This document shows positions 51,538 through 61,332 of a stretch of DNA of 64,000 bases, in pieces (the stretch's first letter is position 1; each line of letters begins with the position of its first letter). The notes under the pieces are model-generated. The model had not been told where the DNA came from, made no database searches, and saw only the letters and a program-made list of their open reading frames with translations. A program made the position numbers and the translations under genes. The stretch is from an uncultured Selenomonas sp. (lineage in GTDB: Bacteria > Bacillota > Negativicutes > Selenomonadales > Selenomonadaceae). The stretch lies in contig CAMVGU010000013.1 of assembly GCA_947167105.1 (NCBI GenBank), forward strand, positions 21,762 through 85,761, written 5' to 3'.

Positions 51538-52912
51538 ACTCAAAAGCTTCGACAACGGACTTAATCAGGGCAGACTTCTGCCACTCAGTCAGTTTGCTGC
51601 GATTGATGGCACGGCCAAAACCGATCAGGTACTCAATCTTTTGCAGATGGGTCAGGCCCGTATTCTGATTGAGAATCTGGGTCAGCTTATAAACTCCCGG
51701 TTCGCTGGGGTCCTGGCGCAACTGGTGCATCATGGCAAACTCGCCTGCCAGGATGTGCCGCACGACTTCATCCGACACATTGGCAAACTCGGCGGGACGC
51801 TCCACCTGTATCTGGGCAGGAGGCTTAGGCAGCTGTGCGGCGGAGTCCTGCCTCCTGGCAGGCTGAACCGCAGGCTTTGGCTGTGCCACGGCCTGTGTCC
51901 CCGGCTGCTGCGGCAGCGGACGCTTCGTGTCCTGAGCCGTCTGTATCTGCGGCATGGGTTTCTGCTGGGCAGGCGCCGAAGGTCTGGCATTATAGGTCCC
52001 GGCATTAGCCGAACCGGAGGAAGCTGCCTGGGGCCTTGCGCCAGAAGCATTGTCCTTTTCCCTGAGACGCTGCAGCGCCTGCTTCAAGGGGCCCGGCTCG
52101 GAATCGGCTGCCCGGCCCTGCCGCTGCACGGAGCTGGCCTGCATAATGCTGGGCTGGGGCACGGACTGAACCGGCCTGGGCTGCTGCACAGGCTTGGCCT
52201 GCATGACCCCTGGCTGCTGCACAGCTTGCGAAGCCTGCACCGGCCTGACGGGCATAGCGGCAGGCTGCGAAACCTGCACCGGCTTGGCCTGGGTCAGAGG
52301 CTGCTGCGGCTGTACTGCCTGCAAGGGCTTGGAAGTACCTGCAGGCATTTCTGCCTGCTTTTTTACAGCCTGTGTAGCAGATAACTGCTGCACAGGCTGC
52401 ACCGGTTTTGACTGCAGGGGCTGCAAAGGCTTTGGCTGCGCCTGCTGCACAGTTTTTGCCTGCGGGGGCTGCTCCATCTTTGCAGACGCAACTGCCGTCT
52501 GCGGCACCGCTGCCACAGGCTGCGCAGGCTTTACCTGGGCCGGAGCCTGCTGGCCCGGCTGGGACTGCCCCCGGCCCTGGGCCTGACCCTTCACGGATTC
52601 GGCCGCAAGTTTCCTGCGCTCAGCCTTGCGCTGGGCCTTGATATCATCTGCAGTTATGATTACAGGCTGCGGCTTGGCTGCCCGTTCCAGTTCCTTCGTT
52701 GTCGGCACGGCCTGCCAACGCAGAGGCATATCACGCAATTCTGCCGCCTTCTCAGCGACGGCCTGGCTGTCAGATTGCGTCTGATACGCTGTCTGCTGCT
52801 GCGCTGCAGGCAAATCCAATTCAGGTGTCGCAGCCCAGGCTGTCCCCGATGACAGGGCCACGCAAACCATGGCTGTCAGCAGGGAGTTGCGCGTTTGCGC
52901 ATTCATATCCAT
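51536..52912 (-). CDS. Exported Gln/Pro/Ala/Lys/Val-rich protein
   Basis: A 458-residue protein. The signal peptide (about 1-28, MDMNAQTRNSLLTAMVCVALSSGTAWA) would be cut before ATPEL. About residues 110-370 are low-complexity, built on short repeats such as KPVQ, QPKP and QAVQQP, basic and proline-rich. A folded C-terminal domain of about 70 residues follows (EVVRHILAGEFAMMHQLRQDPSEPGVYKLTQIL through LTEWQKSALIKSVVEAF). The long extended region could span the periplasm, as in envelope-anchored proteins of diderm Firmicutes; this is inference. ATG 52912 follows GAGGG. Confidence 0.8.
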   Translation of the reverse strand: MDMNAQTRNSLLTAMVCVALSSGTAWAATPELDLPAAQQQTAYQTQSDSQAVAEKAAELRDMPLRWQAVPTTKELERAAKPQPVIITADDIKAQRKAERRKLAAESVKGQAQGRGQSQPGQQAPAQVKPAQPVAAVPQTAVASAKMEQPPQAKTVQQAQPKPLQPLQSKPVQPVQQLSATQAVKKQAEMPAGTSKPLQAVQPQQPLTQAKPVQVSQPAAMPVRPVQASQAVQQPGVMQAKPVQQPRPVQSVPQPSIMQASSVQRQGRAADSEPGPLKQALQRLREKDNASGARPQAASSGSANAGTYNARPSAPAQQKPMPQIQTAQDTKRPLPQQPGTQAVAQPKPAVQPARRQDSAAQLPKPPAQIQVERPAEFANVSDEVVRHILAGEFAMMHQLRQDPSEPGVYKLTQILNQNTGLTHLQKIEYLIGFGRAINRSKLTEWQKSALIKSVVEAFE

Positions 52913-52980
52913 ACCTATCCCTCTCTTCAACGAAACCGACAATCCCAGCCTGCCGATTTCTCCATTGTTTAGAATAACAC

Positions 52981-53041
52981 AAAATCCCCCTTGAAGGCAA
53001 GCTGATATAATGCAATCAGCCTGCATTTCAGGGGGGATTTT
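52981..53041 (-). terminator. Long near-complete hairpin between two exported-protein genes
   Basis: Outer arms AAAATCCCCC (52981-52990) and GGGGGATTTT (53032-53041) pair perfectly, and inner segments (GAA/TTC, GCAGGCTGAT against ATCAGCTTGC) extend the stem. The T4 end fits a terminator for the gene ending at 53051. A promoter candidate for the next gene (TTGCCT-18-TATTCT) overlaps its far arm. Confidence 0.75.
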
Positions 53042-53050
53042 CAGTCTTTG

Positions 53051-53713
53051 TCATTTCGTGAACTTGGGCACGAAACTCATCGCTCCCACTATGAAGGTAT
53101 TCAGTGAATCCGTGCGCAGTTCCGGGTTATCAATCAGCCGCAGACAATAATGCCCGCCGTCTTCGCCCCGGAAAAAGAGCACCGCTTCCTGGGAATCGGC
53201 AGTGACAATCGCGTCAAAGACCCCGTCCCCATCTTCATCTATCTCCACTTCCTTGGCCGTGATGCCAAGCAGCGCCTTATTGGTCTTGCTGAGATTGATA
53301 AGGCTGACTCCCTGATAGGGATTGCTGCCCATCACCTTCTTGAGCTGCTCCCCGGCCTGCTCCTCATTCAGGGCATTGAAATCCGGCACATTGTCCGAGA
53401 AGGCATCCTTCAGGATGACCCAGCCGTATGTTACCTTATACTCCACATTGTCGAAAATCAGCACCTCTCCCTGACGGGACACATCCTGGAAGAAGTCGCT
53501 TGCCTTGACGACACCCACGGGCTGCTTCGGGCACATAATGCCAAAGCCGTAGTTCTTGCTGTAATAAGCATAGGGCAGGTCAATCTTTAATTCCTGGCCC
53601 TGCGCCTTAGGCTGCTGTGCTTCCTCTGCAGATGCAAAGGATACACCGCCCAGCAGGGCAGCGCTCATCACCCCTGCTGCCAGTACCATTCTCAGTGCTT
53701 TAAACTTTCCCAT
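53051..53713 (-). CDS. Secreted protein of unknown function
   Basis: A 220-residue protein with a signal peptide (MGKFKALRMVLAAGVMSAALLGGVSFASA, cut before EEA). The mature part contains a calcium-loop-like EIDEDGDGVFDAIV and a Lys/Asn pattern NLSKTNKALLGITAKEVEI. I do not recognise the family. GAGGAAG precedes the ATG. It begins 12 bases after the DEAD-box helicase gene and may be read through from it. Confidence 0.75.
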   Translation of the reverse strand: MGKFKALRMVLAAGVMSAALLGGVSFASAEEAQQPKAQGQELKIDLPYAYYSKNYGFGIMCPKQPVGVVKASDFFQDVSRQGEVLIFDNVEYKVTYGWVILKDAFSDNVPDFNALNEEQAGEQLKKVMGSNPYQGVSLINLSKTNKALLGITAKEVEIDEDGDGVFDAIVTADSQEAVLFFRGEDGGHYCLRLIDNPELRTDSLNTFIVGAMSFVPKFTK

Positions 53714-53725
53714 TATACTTCCTCC

Positions 53726-55309
53726 TCACTTCCTGCGGGCCGGCTCCACATTGACCTTGAAGCCGTTCACCGTATTGCGGTGCATCGCGCTCAGCACGCG
53801 CTCCGCAACATTTTCCGGTACCTCAACAAAAGAGAATTTGTCATAGATATTGATGACGCCAATGGTATCCCCAGGGATATCAGCCTCACTGGCAATGGCG
53901 CGCACAATGTCGGCAGGGCGGATCTTCTGGCTGCGTCCGATATTGAAGAAGAAACGTACCATGCCAGGGGCGCCCCCCGTGTTCCCGAAGGTTTCCTGCT
54001 CCTCCTCCCGCGACTCGCCGCTGCCCTCCAGGGACAGCAGCAGGGCTGCTGCGGCAACTTCCATGGGGTCATAGCCTTCATCCACGATATCCGAAATAAG
54101 GGTATGGTAATCATCATACCGATCCTGCTTCAGTACCTTCAGCAGGCGCTCCTTAATCAGCTCCTTCTGGCGCTCCAGTACATCAGAGGCCGTCGGCAGC
54201 TCCCTGCGCTGGATTTTCGTGTGGGCCAGCTTCATGATCAGGCGCAGCTGGCGGTACTCCCTGGGCCAGATAAAGGTCATGGCCACGCCCTTGCGGCCTG
54301 CACGGCCGGTACGGCCAATACGGTGTACATAGGATTCATGATCCTGGGGGATGTCGTAGTTGATGACATGGCTGATATCATCAATATCAATGCCACGGGC
54401 TGCCACATCCGTGGCAATCAGGATGTCGATGCGCCCATCACGGAATTTTTTCATCACCCGATCCCGCTGCACCTGGGACAGGTCGCCATGCAGCGCCCCC
54501 GCCGAATATCCGCGGGTGTCCAGGGCACCGGCCAGCTCGTCAACAGCCCGCTTCGTGCGGCAGAAGATGATGAGCTTGCCCGTTTCCTCGATATCCAGCA
54601 CCCGGCACAGGCCCTCCAGCTTGTCCCTCGTCTCATAGTAGAACTGATCGATAAGGGGCACCGTCAGGTTTTCCTTGGTAATGCTCACCCGCTCCGGGTG
54701 GTGCATATAGCGGCTCGACAGCTTCTCGATAGGCGCGGGCATCGTAGCAGAAAACAGCAGCGTCTGGCGCTCCTCGCATGTAATCGCCCCCATGATTTCC
54801 TCGATATCGGCGATAAAGCCCATATCCAGCATTTCATCGGCCTCATCCAGCACCAGCGTCGCCACATCCTCCAGGCTGATGGTGCCCCGGTGCAGATGGT
54901 CTATCAGACGTCCCGGCGTACCCACGATGATATGCACGCCCCTGGCAAGGGCCCGTATCTGGCGCTCGATGCTCTGGCCTCCATAGATGGGCAGCGTGCG
55001 CACCCGCTTGTACTTGCCTATCTTATTGAGTTCCTCTGCCGTCTGGATAGCAAGCTCACGGGTAGGGGTCAGGATCAGGGCCTGAATACGGCGATAGCTC
55101 TCCCTCACCTTCTCCACGGTTGGGATGCCGAAAGCCGCCGTCTTGCCCGTGCCCGTCTGGGCCTGTCCCACCACATCATGGCCTTCCAGGGCCAGCGGGA
55201 TTGTGCCTGCCTGGATAGGCGAAGGCTCCTCAAAACCCATGTCCTCAATGGCCTGCAGGAGCTTGCGGCTAAGTGCAATCTCCCCAAAAGATTTGAGTTC
55301 CTGTTTCAA
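53726..55309 (-). CDS. DEAD-box RNA helicase with DbpA-type RNA-binding domain
   Basis: A 527-residue ATP-dependent RNA helicase. Motifs in order: Q motif GFEEPSPIQAGTIP, GQAQTGTGKTAAFGIP (I), TPTRELAIQ (Ia), VLDEADEMLDMGF (II), FSATMP (III), ATDVAARGIDID and HRIGRTGRAG (V, VI). The C-terminal domain (about 440-520: VRFFFNIGRSQKIRPADIVRAIASEA) is of the DbpA/CsdA type that binds structured rRNA. It would act in ribosome assembly or mRNA decay. The start is a TTG at 55309, six bases after GGGAGG. Confidence 0.94.
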   Translation of the reverse strand: MKQELKSFGEIALSRKLLQAIEDMGFEEPSPIQAGTIPLALEGHDVVGQAQTGTGKTAAFGIPTVEKVRESYRRIQALILTPTRELAIQTAEELNKIGKYKRVRTLPIYGGQSIERQIRALARGVHIIVGTPGRLIDHLHRGTISLEDVATLVLDEADEMLDMGFIADIEEIMGAITCEERQTLLFSATMPAPIEKLSSRYMHHPERVSITKENLTVPLIDQFYYETRDKLEGLCRVLDIEETGKLIIFCRTKRAVDELAGALDTRGYSAGALHGDLSQVQRDRVMKKFRDGRIDILIATDVAARGIDIDDISHVINYDIPQDHESYVHRIGRTGRAGRKGVAMTFIWPREYRQLRLIMKLAHTKIQRRELPTASDVLERQKELIKERLLKVLKQDRYDDYHTLISDIVDEGYDPMEVAAAALLLSLEGSGESREEEQETFGNTGGAPGMVRFFFNIGRSQKIRPADIVRAIASEADIPGDTIGVINIYDKFSFVEVPENVAERVLSAMHRNTVNGFKVNVEPARRK

Positions 55310-55395
55310 AAAGTTCCTCCCGTTAGTTGACAATGCAAAGTATATAGTCCTTCCCTAAAAATCTGCTGAGAATCAGATTAGATTCAAGTTAGAAT

Positions 55396-55908
55396 TCAGT
55401 ACATATTGTAATCAATCAGCATGCACAGTGCGGTAGCCACGGAGCGAAGCTTGATGGCGCGGCGGCTGCCCTGGAACCTGTTCTCGCGTACCGCCGTGCC
55501 GTGGCTGCCAGCCACAGCTATGTAGACAAGGCCCGTGGGCTGTTCCGTCAGGCCAGTGTCCGGGCCTGCAAAGCCTGTGATACTGATGGCAAAGTCCGCG
55601 CCGATCTTCTCCCGCACGCCCTCAGCCATCTCCCGCGCGGTCTCTGCAGAGACCGCACCATGCTCCGCCAGCGTCTCCGCCCTGACACCTGCCAGGCGCT
55701 CCTTCGCCTCATCGCTGTAGGAAACAACGGCGCCCTTCACATAAACGGAGCTTCCCGAAACATCCGTCAGTGTACTGGTCAACAAGCCGCCGGTACATGA
55801 CTCTGCACAGGCAACGGTAGCCCCCCGGGCCAGCAGCCAGTGCCCGGCTGCTTCTGAAAGGTCACGGAGGGTGTCCTCCTCCATAACTGCAAAACTGTAA
55901 TCAGCCAT
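55396..55908 (-). CDS. pncC: Nicotinamide-nucleotide amidase (CinA C-terminal family)
   Basis: A 170-residue stand-alone PncC that recycles NMN to nicotinate mononucleotide. The conserved segments are ATVACAESCTGGLLTSTLTDVSGSS (about 30-54), GAVVSYSDEAKERL and ISITGFAGPDTGLTEQPTGLVYIAV. The N-terminal CinA pyrophosphatase domain is absent, as in many stand-alone forms. It overlaps the rimO 3' end by eight bases. Confidence 0.93.
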   Translation of the reverse strand: MADYSFAVMEEDTLRDLSEAAGHWLLARGATVACAESCTGGLLTSTLTDVSGSSVYVKGAVVSYSDEAKERLAGVRAETLAEHGAVSAETAREMAEGVREKIGADFAISITGFAGPDTGLTEQPTGLVYIAVAGSHGTAVRENRFQGSRRAIKLRSVATALCMLIDYNMY

Positions 55909-57232
55909 CGACTCTCTCTCCTACCACATCATAGGTGAAGCCCTGAAGCACCTTCACCCGCACAATATCTCCGGGCTGGCTTTCCGTGTCATTTTCGATG
56001 TAGACCTCGCCATCCACCTCCGGCCCCTCCCGGTAGGAGCGTCCCACTGCTATATTCGGCTGCTCCGAATCCCGGCCTTCGATGAGCACCTCGATCTCAC
56101 GGCCTTCCAGCTCCTGGTTGATTTCCTCGGAAATCTTGCTCTGCAGGCTCATCAGGTCATGAAAGCGTTCCTGCATCACATCCTCCGGCACCTGGTTCGG
56201 CATATCATAAGCTGGCGTGCCCTCCTCACGGGAATACGTAAGGACGCCAAGCTTATCAAAGCGCATTTCCTCCACAAAATTCCTGAGTGCCTGATACTGC
56301 GCATCCGTCTCTCCGGGAAAACCGACAATAAAGGTCGAGCGGATAGCCACGCCCGGAATACGTTCCCGCAGTTTTTTTATGAGGATTTCCATTTTAGCCC
56401 TGGTATCGGGGCGGCGCATGGATTTCAGGACGGAATCGTGGGCGTGCTGCAACGGCATATCCACATACTTGCATATTTTCGGCTCGCGGGCAAAGACCTC
56501 TATCAGCTCATCCGTGAAGAAGCGCGGATAGCAATAAAGGCACCTGACCCATTTCAGCTTCGGCAGCTGCACAAGCTCTCTCAGCAGCGTGGCCAGGGCG
56601 GGGCTGCCGTAGAGATCACGGCCGTAGTTCGTGGTATCCTCCGCAATCAGCACAATCTCCCGCACGCCCTTTTCCGTCAGCGCCCGCACTTCCTCCTTGA
56701 TATCGTCCAGCTTGCGGCTGCGGTAATGCCCCCGTATATCAGGAATGGCGCAGAAAGCACAGCGGTTGTCGCAGCCCTCTGCAATCTTCACATAGGCCGT
56801 ATAGGCAGGGGTGGTCTGGATGCGGGGCGTATGGGCATCATACAGCAAGGTATTCTCGTCCGCAATCACCAGACGGCGCCCTTTAAGCGTCTCCTCCACT
56901 GCCACCATAATCTGATCCCAGGCCCCGGTGCCGATGATAGCATCGGCCTCCGGCATATCATCCAGCAGCTCCTGACGATAGCGCTGGCCAAGGCAGCCCG
57001 CCACAATCAGGCTGCGGCAGCGCCCGCTCTCCTTATACTCGGCCATATTGAGGATGGTGGTAATGGATTCCTCCTTCGCCGACTGGATGAAGGCACATGT
57101 ATTGATTATCAGTATATCTGCCTCCGCCGGATCAGGCGTCAGCTCAATGCCATTTTTCTGCAAGATGCCCAGCATCATTTCCGTATCTACACGATTCTTG
57201 GCGCAGCCCAGGCTGATAAAACCGGCTTTCAC
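55901..57232 (-). CDS. rimO: Ribosomal protein S12 methylthiotransferase RimO
   Basis: A 443-residue radical SAM methylthiotransferase. The N-terminal UPF0004 domain has Cys residues in SLGCAKNRVDTEMM, NTCAFI and AGCLGQRY for the auxiliary cluster. The radical SAM motif is EGCDNRCAFCAIPDIRG (CX3CX2C). A C-terminal TRAM domain ends the protein. RimO thiomethylates an Asp of S12. The start ATG at 57232 follows GGAGG. Confidence 0.97.
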   Translation of the reverse strand: MKAGFISLGCAKNRVDTEMMLGILQKNGIELTPDPAEADILIINTCAFIQSAKEESITTILNMAEYKESGRCRSLIVAGCLGQRYRQELLDDMPEADAIIGTGAWDQIMVAVEETLKGRRLVIADENTLLYDAHTPRIQTTPAYTAYVKIAEGCDNRCAFCAIPDIRGHYRSRKLDDIKEEVRALTEKGVREIVLIAEDTTNYGRDLYGSPALATLLRELVQLPKLKWVRCLYCYPRFFTDELIEVFAREPKICKYVDMPLQHAHDSVLKSMRRPDTRAKMEILIKKLRERIPGVAIRSTFIVGFPGETDAQYQALRNFVEEMRFDKLGVLTYSREEGTPAYDMPNQVPEDVMQERFHDLMSLQSKISEEINQELEGREIEVLIEGRDSEQPNIAVGRSYREGPEVDGEVYIENDTESQPGDIVRVKVLQGFTYDVVGERVDG

Positions 57233-57255
57233 TTGTATCTGTTCCTCCTAAACAA

Positions 57256-58296
57256 CTACTGCAAGCGGATCTCTTTCACCCACTTGTCCAACAATTCATG
57301 GCGCTTTTCCGGGCTGAACTGCAACGCCGCACTGAAAAGCACCAGATTTTTGCCTGCAAAGCCCTTGTAAGCAAGGGTACTCGGATTGGTAGGCACAAAA
57401 TAGAAACCATTGCTCTGCAAGGCTAGTTGCGCCTCGTCCGACAGCAGCCAGTCGGCGAATTCCTTCGCCGCCGTTTCATCGGCGGGGGCGGCCTTGTAGG
57501 CAATGCCTGTGCCTGTTATCTGGGCGGCCGTGCCATCAGCCGGGTAAATGACCCGGAGCGGGTAGCCATCATGGATATAGCGCAGGGTCTCGCTGGCCAC
57601 TGCCACGGAAATATCCACCTCACCCATCCCCGCCTGGCGCACGGGGTTTGACAAATAGTGTGCATACTGGACTACCTTGGGATGAATTTTCTTCCAAATA
57701 TCATATGTCGCCGTATCGCCGTACTGAGCCACCATGCTCAGAAACAAATTCGCAGAAGCATCCGCCGCCAGAAAGTCCGTGACACCTATACGCACCTGGG
57801 GCGCTGTCGCCAAAGCCTGCCAGGTATCCGGCACCACCATCAGACCCTTGAGATAATCCTGGTTCACGCAGAAAACCACCGGATCATAATAGATGCCGAT
57901 CCAATAGCCCTCTGCCTGACGGAAACGCTCTGGCACCTGATCCCCCGCTTCTGACATGTAGGGCAGCAAGGCTCCTTCCCCTGCGGCCCGCGAGAGCAGC
58001 GCACTGTCGCCCACAACCAATGCCGCTCCGCCGCCATCGCCGTGTGCCTGCTCCCGCAAGTGCTTTAGCACCTCGTCAGCAGGCAGCGGGACAAAATTCA
58101 CCCGCACCCCGGAAGTCTCCTCATAAGCCTTGGTCAGCACAGAGGCAGTTTCCGCCGGCATCGTAGTGTATGCCGTGATTTCGCGGAGGGGCCTGTCTGC
58201 CGCCGTCTGGTCAGCCACTGCCAAATAGCCGGAGCCAGCGACCACGACAATCAGCAACAGAAAAGCCGTCACCACTAAAGACGTATAGCGTTTCAT
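57256..58296 (-). CDS. Orphan ABC-type solute-binding protein (AfuA/PhnS-like)
   Basis: A 346-residue exported protein with an N-terminal hydrophobic segment (residues 7-27) and the class II binding-protein fold: ITAYTTMPAETASVLTKAYEETSGVRVNFVPLP, GGAALVVGD, VVFCVNQDYLKG, DIWKKIHPKVVQYAHYLSNPVRQAGMGEVDISVAV, and DETAAKEFADWLLSDEAQ. This matches the iron(III)/2-aminoethylphosphonate type. No permease or ATPase partner is adjacent, so it may serve a transporter elsewhere or act in sensing. There is no lipobox. AGGAG precedes the rimO gene that follows; this gene's own promoter overlaps the dispersed inverted repeat. Confidence 0.85.
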   Translation of the reverse strand: MKRYTSLVVTAFLLLIVVVAGSGYLAVADQTAADRPLREITAYTTMPAETASVLTKAYEETSGVRVNFVPLPADEVLKHLREQAHGDGGGAALVVGDSALLSRAAGEGALLPYMSEAGDQVPERFRQAEGYWIGIYYDPVVFCVNQDYLKGLMVVPDTWQALATAPQVRIGVTDFLAADASANLFLSMVAQYGDTATYDIWKKIHPKVVQYAHYLSNPVRQAGMGEVDISVAVASETLRYIHDGYPLRVIYPADGTAAQITGTGIAYKAAPADETAAKEFADWLLSDEAQLALQSNGFYFVPTNPSTLAYKGFAGKNLVLFSAALQFSPEKRHELLDKWVKEIRLQ

Positions 58297-58473
58297 GATT
58301 TTGCCTCTCCCAATTTCTTAGAAACAATCATACTCGCATTTGGTTTTAATTATAACGCCATTGTTCAAGATTTCGCAAGGCGAAATCTTGACAGCACATG
58401 GGAAAAGGCAGCCTGCCAGAGGCTGCCTTCCATGAGAAAGAAAACGGGGACGCAAAAATCCATTCTCCAGTTA
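58297..58473. promoter_or_regulatory. Promoter with dispersed inverted repeat and upstream hairpin
   Basis: On the minus strand a -10 TATAAT (58349-58354) reads towards the solute-binding protein gene. Just upstream lies the perfect inverted repeat at 58366-58390 (arms CAAGATTTCG and CGAAATCTTG, centre CAAGG), the second copy of the element at 2346. A hairpin AAGGCAGCC/GGCTGCCTT at 58405-58429 follows the sugar permease gene and may be its terminator, though the T run is short. Confidence 0.7.
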
Positions 58474-59676
58474 TCAACTGTTCTTCTTGTTCTTGAAGTG
58501 CAAATCAATCGCCACAGCAGCAAGCAGGACAAGTCCCTTAACCACGCGCTGCACATCAACCGACCAGCCCAAAAGGGACATGCCGTTGTTCAGCACACCC
58601 ATGATAAGTGCGCCTACCACAGCCCCCGTCACGGTACCTTCGCCGCCGGGGACGGCAGTACCGCCGATGTAGCAGGCAGCTATGGCGTCCATTTCAAACA
58701 TGTCGCCGGCCTTCGGGGTGGCGGAAGCGTTGCGGGCGGTGAGGATGACACCGGCAAGACCTGCCAGGATGCCCATGTTCACATAAATCCAGAACATGAC
58801 ATTATTGACCTTGATACCGGAGAGGGCCGCTGCCTTTCTGTTGCCACCTACGGCGTAAATCTGGCGACCGGGCACCGTGCGGTTGGTGAGGAAAGCGTAG
58901 AAAGCCACCAGGAGGCCCACAATCATCAGCACCAGGGGCAGGCCCATGTACATGGCCAGCTTCACGGTGAAGAAGTTCACGATAGCCACGGACACGCCCA
59001 CCTTGAAGACAGAACCTGCCAGGGAGGGCACCTCAAAGCCGTTCTTGGCCTTGTTGCGGCGGGAGCGTATTTCCATAAAAATGATAAGAGCCGACAGGAG
59101 AATCCCTGCAGTCAGGGCCAGCAGCTCAAATTTCGTGCCGCCGATGGTGGTGAAGAACTGGGGCATATAGCCTGCGCCGATCTGGGTAAATTCCTGGGGC
59201 ATGGGGCCCTTGGTCTGGCCGTTCAGTACCACCAGAGCCAGGCCGCGAAACACCAGCATGTTTGCCAGGGTCACGATAAATGGGGCCACACCTAATTTCG
59301 ATATGAAGAACCCTTGCCAAAAGCCCACCAGCAAGCCTATACCGATGGCAGCGAGAATCGCGAGAGGTATCGCCATCTGATAATCCACTACCATGATAGC
59401 TGCTATGGCCCCGGAAAAGGCCACCACAGAACCTACCGACAAATCCACGTTACCGGTAAGGCAGCAGAGCAGCATGCCCAGAGCCAGGACGATAACGTAG
59501 GAATTCTGCATGATAAGGTTGTTGACGTTCATGGGTGAAACATTTTTGAAATCCGACATAAAAGCGAATATGGCGTAAATCACCACCAGGGCTATAATCA
59601 TGCCGTATTCCTTGAGGCTTTTCAGATGCTCTCTCATCTGGGCATCTGTCTTTTCCATAGGTGATGTCTGTAACAT
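58474..59676 (-). CDS. mmsB: Multiple monosaccharide ABC transporter permease
   Basis: A 400-residue inner-membrane permease of the XylH/GguB type with about ten hydrophobic segments. The family signature GNVDLSVGSVVAFSGAIAA, GGNRKAAALSGIKV and ACYIGGTAVPGGEGTVTGAVVGALIMGVLNNGM are visible. It begins two bases after the ATPase gene stop and is the last gene of the transporter operon. A charged cytoplasmic loop (MEIRSRRNKAKNGFEVPS) in the middle is typical of the longer XylH-like permeases. Confidence 0.93.
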   Translation of the reverse strand: MLQTSPMEKTDAQMREHLKSLKEYGMIIALVVIYAIFAFMSDFKNVSPMNVNNLIMQNSYVIVLALGMLLCCLTGNVDLSVGSVVAFSGAIAAIMVVDYQMAIPLAILAAIGIGLLVGFWQGFFISKLGVAPFIVTLANMLVFRGLALVVLNGQTKGPMPQEFTQIGAGYMPQFFTTIGGTKFELLALTAGILLSALIIFMEIRSRRNKAKNGFEVPSLAGSVFKVGVSVAIVNFFTVKLAMYMGLPLVLMIVGLLVAFYAFLTNRTVPGRQIYAVGGNRKAAALSGIKVNNVMFWIYVNMGILAGLAGVILTARNASATPKAGDMFEMDAIAACYIGGTAVPGGEGTVTGAVVGALIMGVLNNGMSLLGWSVDVQRVVKGLVLLAAVAIDLHFKNKKNS

Positions 59677-59678
59677 CG

Positions 59679-61232
59679 TTATGCCGTCTCCTTTCTGGCA
59701 CTATGGGCCATGATTATGCGCATGATGGCCTCCTGGTCAAATTCTCCCTTTTGCAGTTCTCCGGCGATTTCCCCTTCGTTCAGCACATAAATGCGGTCGG
59801 AAAGGCCCAAAAGCTCCTCCATTTCCGAGGAAATCACCACCACCGCCTTGCCGGACTCTGCCAACTGATTGATGACGGTGTAAATTTCGTACTTGGCTCC
59901 CACATCAATGCCCCTGGTAGGTTCGTCTAAAATCAGCACATCCGGCTCTGAGAGCATCCACTTGGCCAGCACCACCTTCTGCTGGTTGCCGCCGGAAAGG
60001 CTTTCCACCCGCTGGGTGAGGCTGTCCGCCTTCACATTGATGCGCTTGGAGTAATCCTCCGCCGCATGAATTTCCGCATCCGGGTCCAGGATGCCATTCC
60101 TGGAAAAGCGGGATTTCAGGCTGGCCAGGCTCATGTTCCACTTGATATCATCTATGAGCACCAAGCCATATGTTTTCCTGTCCTCAGGCACATATGCGAT
60201 ATGCTGGTCTATTGCGCTCTGCACCGTTGGTATGGTGATTTCTTTGCCGTCCTTATAGATTTTCCCCCGGCTTGCAAAGCCGTATGTGTGGCCGAACAGG
60301 CTCATGGCCAGCTCCGTGCGTCCGGCCCCCATAAGGCCGGCAAAGCCTACCACCTCGCCCTTCCTCACCTTGAAGGAAATGTGGGACAGCCGCTCCCTGG
60401 TGTGGTCGTCCTCATCCTGAACCGTCCAGTCCTTCACCTCAAAGACCACCTCGCCAATCTTGGCATGGCGCTCAGGATAGCGGTTGGTAAGCTCCCTGCC
60501 CACCATGCCCTTGATGATGCGGGCTTCGTCAATGGGGGTGCCATGATCCCGCTCGATGGTCTCGATGGTGTGGCCGTCCCGGATAACGGTGATGCTGTCC
60601 GCCACCCGTGAAACCTCGTTGAGCTTGTGGGAGATCATGATACTGGTGAGTCCCTGCTGTTTCAGCTTCAGCAAGAGCTCCAGCAAGGTATTGCTCTCCT
60701 CGTCATTGAGGGCCGAAGTGGGCTCATCCAGAATGAGCAGCTTGGCATTTTTAGCCAGGGCCTTGGCTATCTCAATCATTTGCTGCTGGCCCATGCCCAG
60801 GTCAACTACCTTGCGGTTCACATTCTCATGCATGCCGATGCTCTTTAAGACTTCTGCTGCTCGCCGCTGGGTTTCCTCCCAGTCAATGACCTTGCCACCG
60901 TACATGAGGTTTTCATTGCCGATAAAAATGTTTTCCGCCACCGTCAGCAGGGGTATCAGGGCCAGCTCCTGATGAATGATGACAATGCCTGTTTTCTCAC
61001 TGGCCTTGATATCGCTGAATTTCTGCACCTGCCCGTTGTAGACGATATCCCCGGTGTAGGTGCCATAGGGATAAACACCGGACAGCACATTCATCAGGGT
61101 AGATTTCCCCGCGCCATTCTCCCCGCAGAGGGCATGTATCTCCCCCCGCTTCACCACCAGATTCACATCATCCAGAGCCTTCACCCCGGAGAAATCCTTG
61201 GTGATATGGCGCATTTCCAAAATATTGTCCAT
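59679..61232 (-). CDS. mmsA: Multiple monosaccharide ABC transporter ATP-binding protein
   Basis: A 517-residue double ATPase of the GguA/XylG type. The first half has [32 protein letters not shown] and [13 protein letters not shown]. The second has the degenerate [16 protein letters not shown], then [16 protein letters not shown] and [14 protein letters not shown]. The ATG at 61232 follows GGAGGAAGG. The order binding protein, ATPase, permease is canonical. Confidence 0.95.
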   Translation of the reverse strand: MDNILEMRHITKDFSGVKALDDVNLVVKRGEIHALCGENGAGKSTLMNVLSGVYPYGTYTGDIVYNGQVQKFSDIKASEKTGIVIIHQELALIPLLTVAENIFIGNENLMYGGKVIDWEETQRRAAEVLKSIGMHENVNRKVVDLGMGQQQMIEIAKALAKNAKLLILDEPTSALNDEESNTLLELLLKLKQQGLTSIMISHKLNEVSRVADSITVIRDGHTIETIERDHGTPIDEARIIKGMVGRELTNRYPERHAKIGEVVFEVKDWTVQDEDDHTRERLSHISFKVRKGEVVGFAGLMGAGRTELAMSLFGHTYGFASRGKIYKDGKEITIPTVQSAIDQHIAYVPEDRKTYGLVLIDDIKWNMSLASLKSRFSRNGILDPDAEIHAAEDYSKRINVKADSLTQRVESLSGGNQQKVVLAKWMLSEPDVLILDEPTRGIDVGAKYEIYTVINQLAESGKAVVVISSEMEELLGLSDRIYVLNEGEIAGELQKGEFDQEAIMRIIMAHSARKETA

Positions 61233-61278
61233 GCTGCCTTCCTCCATAATGTGAACGAGCACATTTCTAATTTAAGTA

Positions 61279-61304
61279 TAAGGGCGGAAACCCTCCCGCC
61301 CTTA
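61279..61304 (-). promoter_or_regulatory. Intercistronic hairpin between binding protein and ATPase genes
   Basis: TAAGGGCGG (61279-61287) pairs with CCGCCCTTA (61296-61304) without mismatch. There is no T tail. Such stems often protect the upstream binding-protein mRNA and give it higher expression than the membrane parts. Confidence 0.8.
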
Positions 61305-61332
61305 CGAAAACCAATAAGGAACAGCCGAAACC

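Noticed and set aside
53780..55330. A 516-codon open frame on the plus strand
   Set aside because: Antisense to the DEAD-box helicase, whose motifs are complete.
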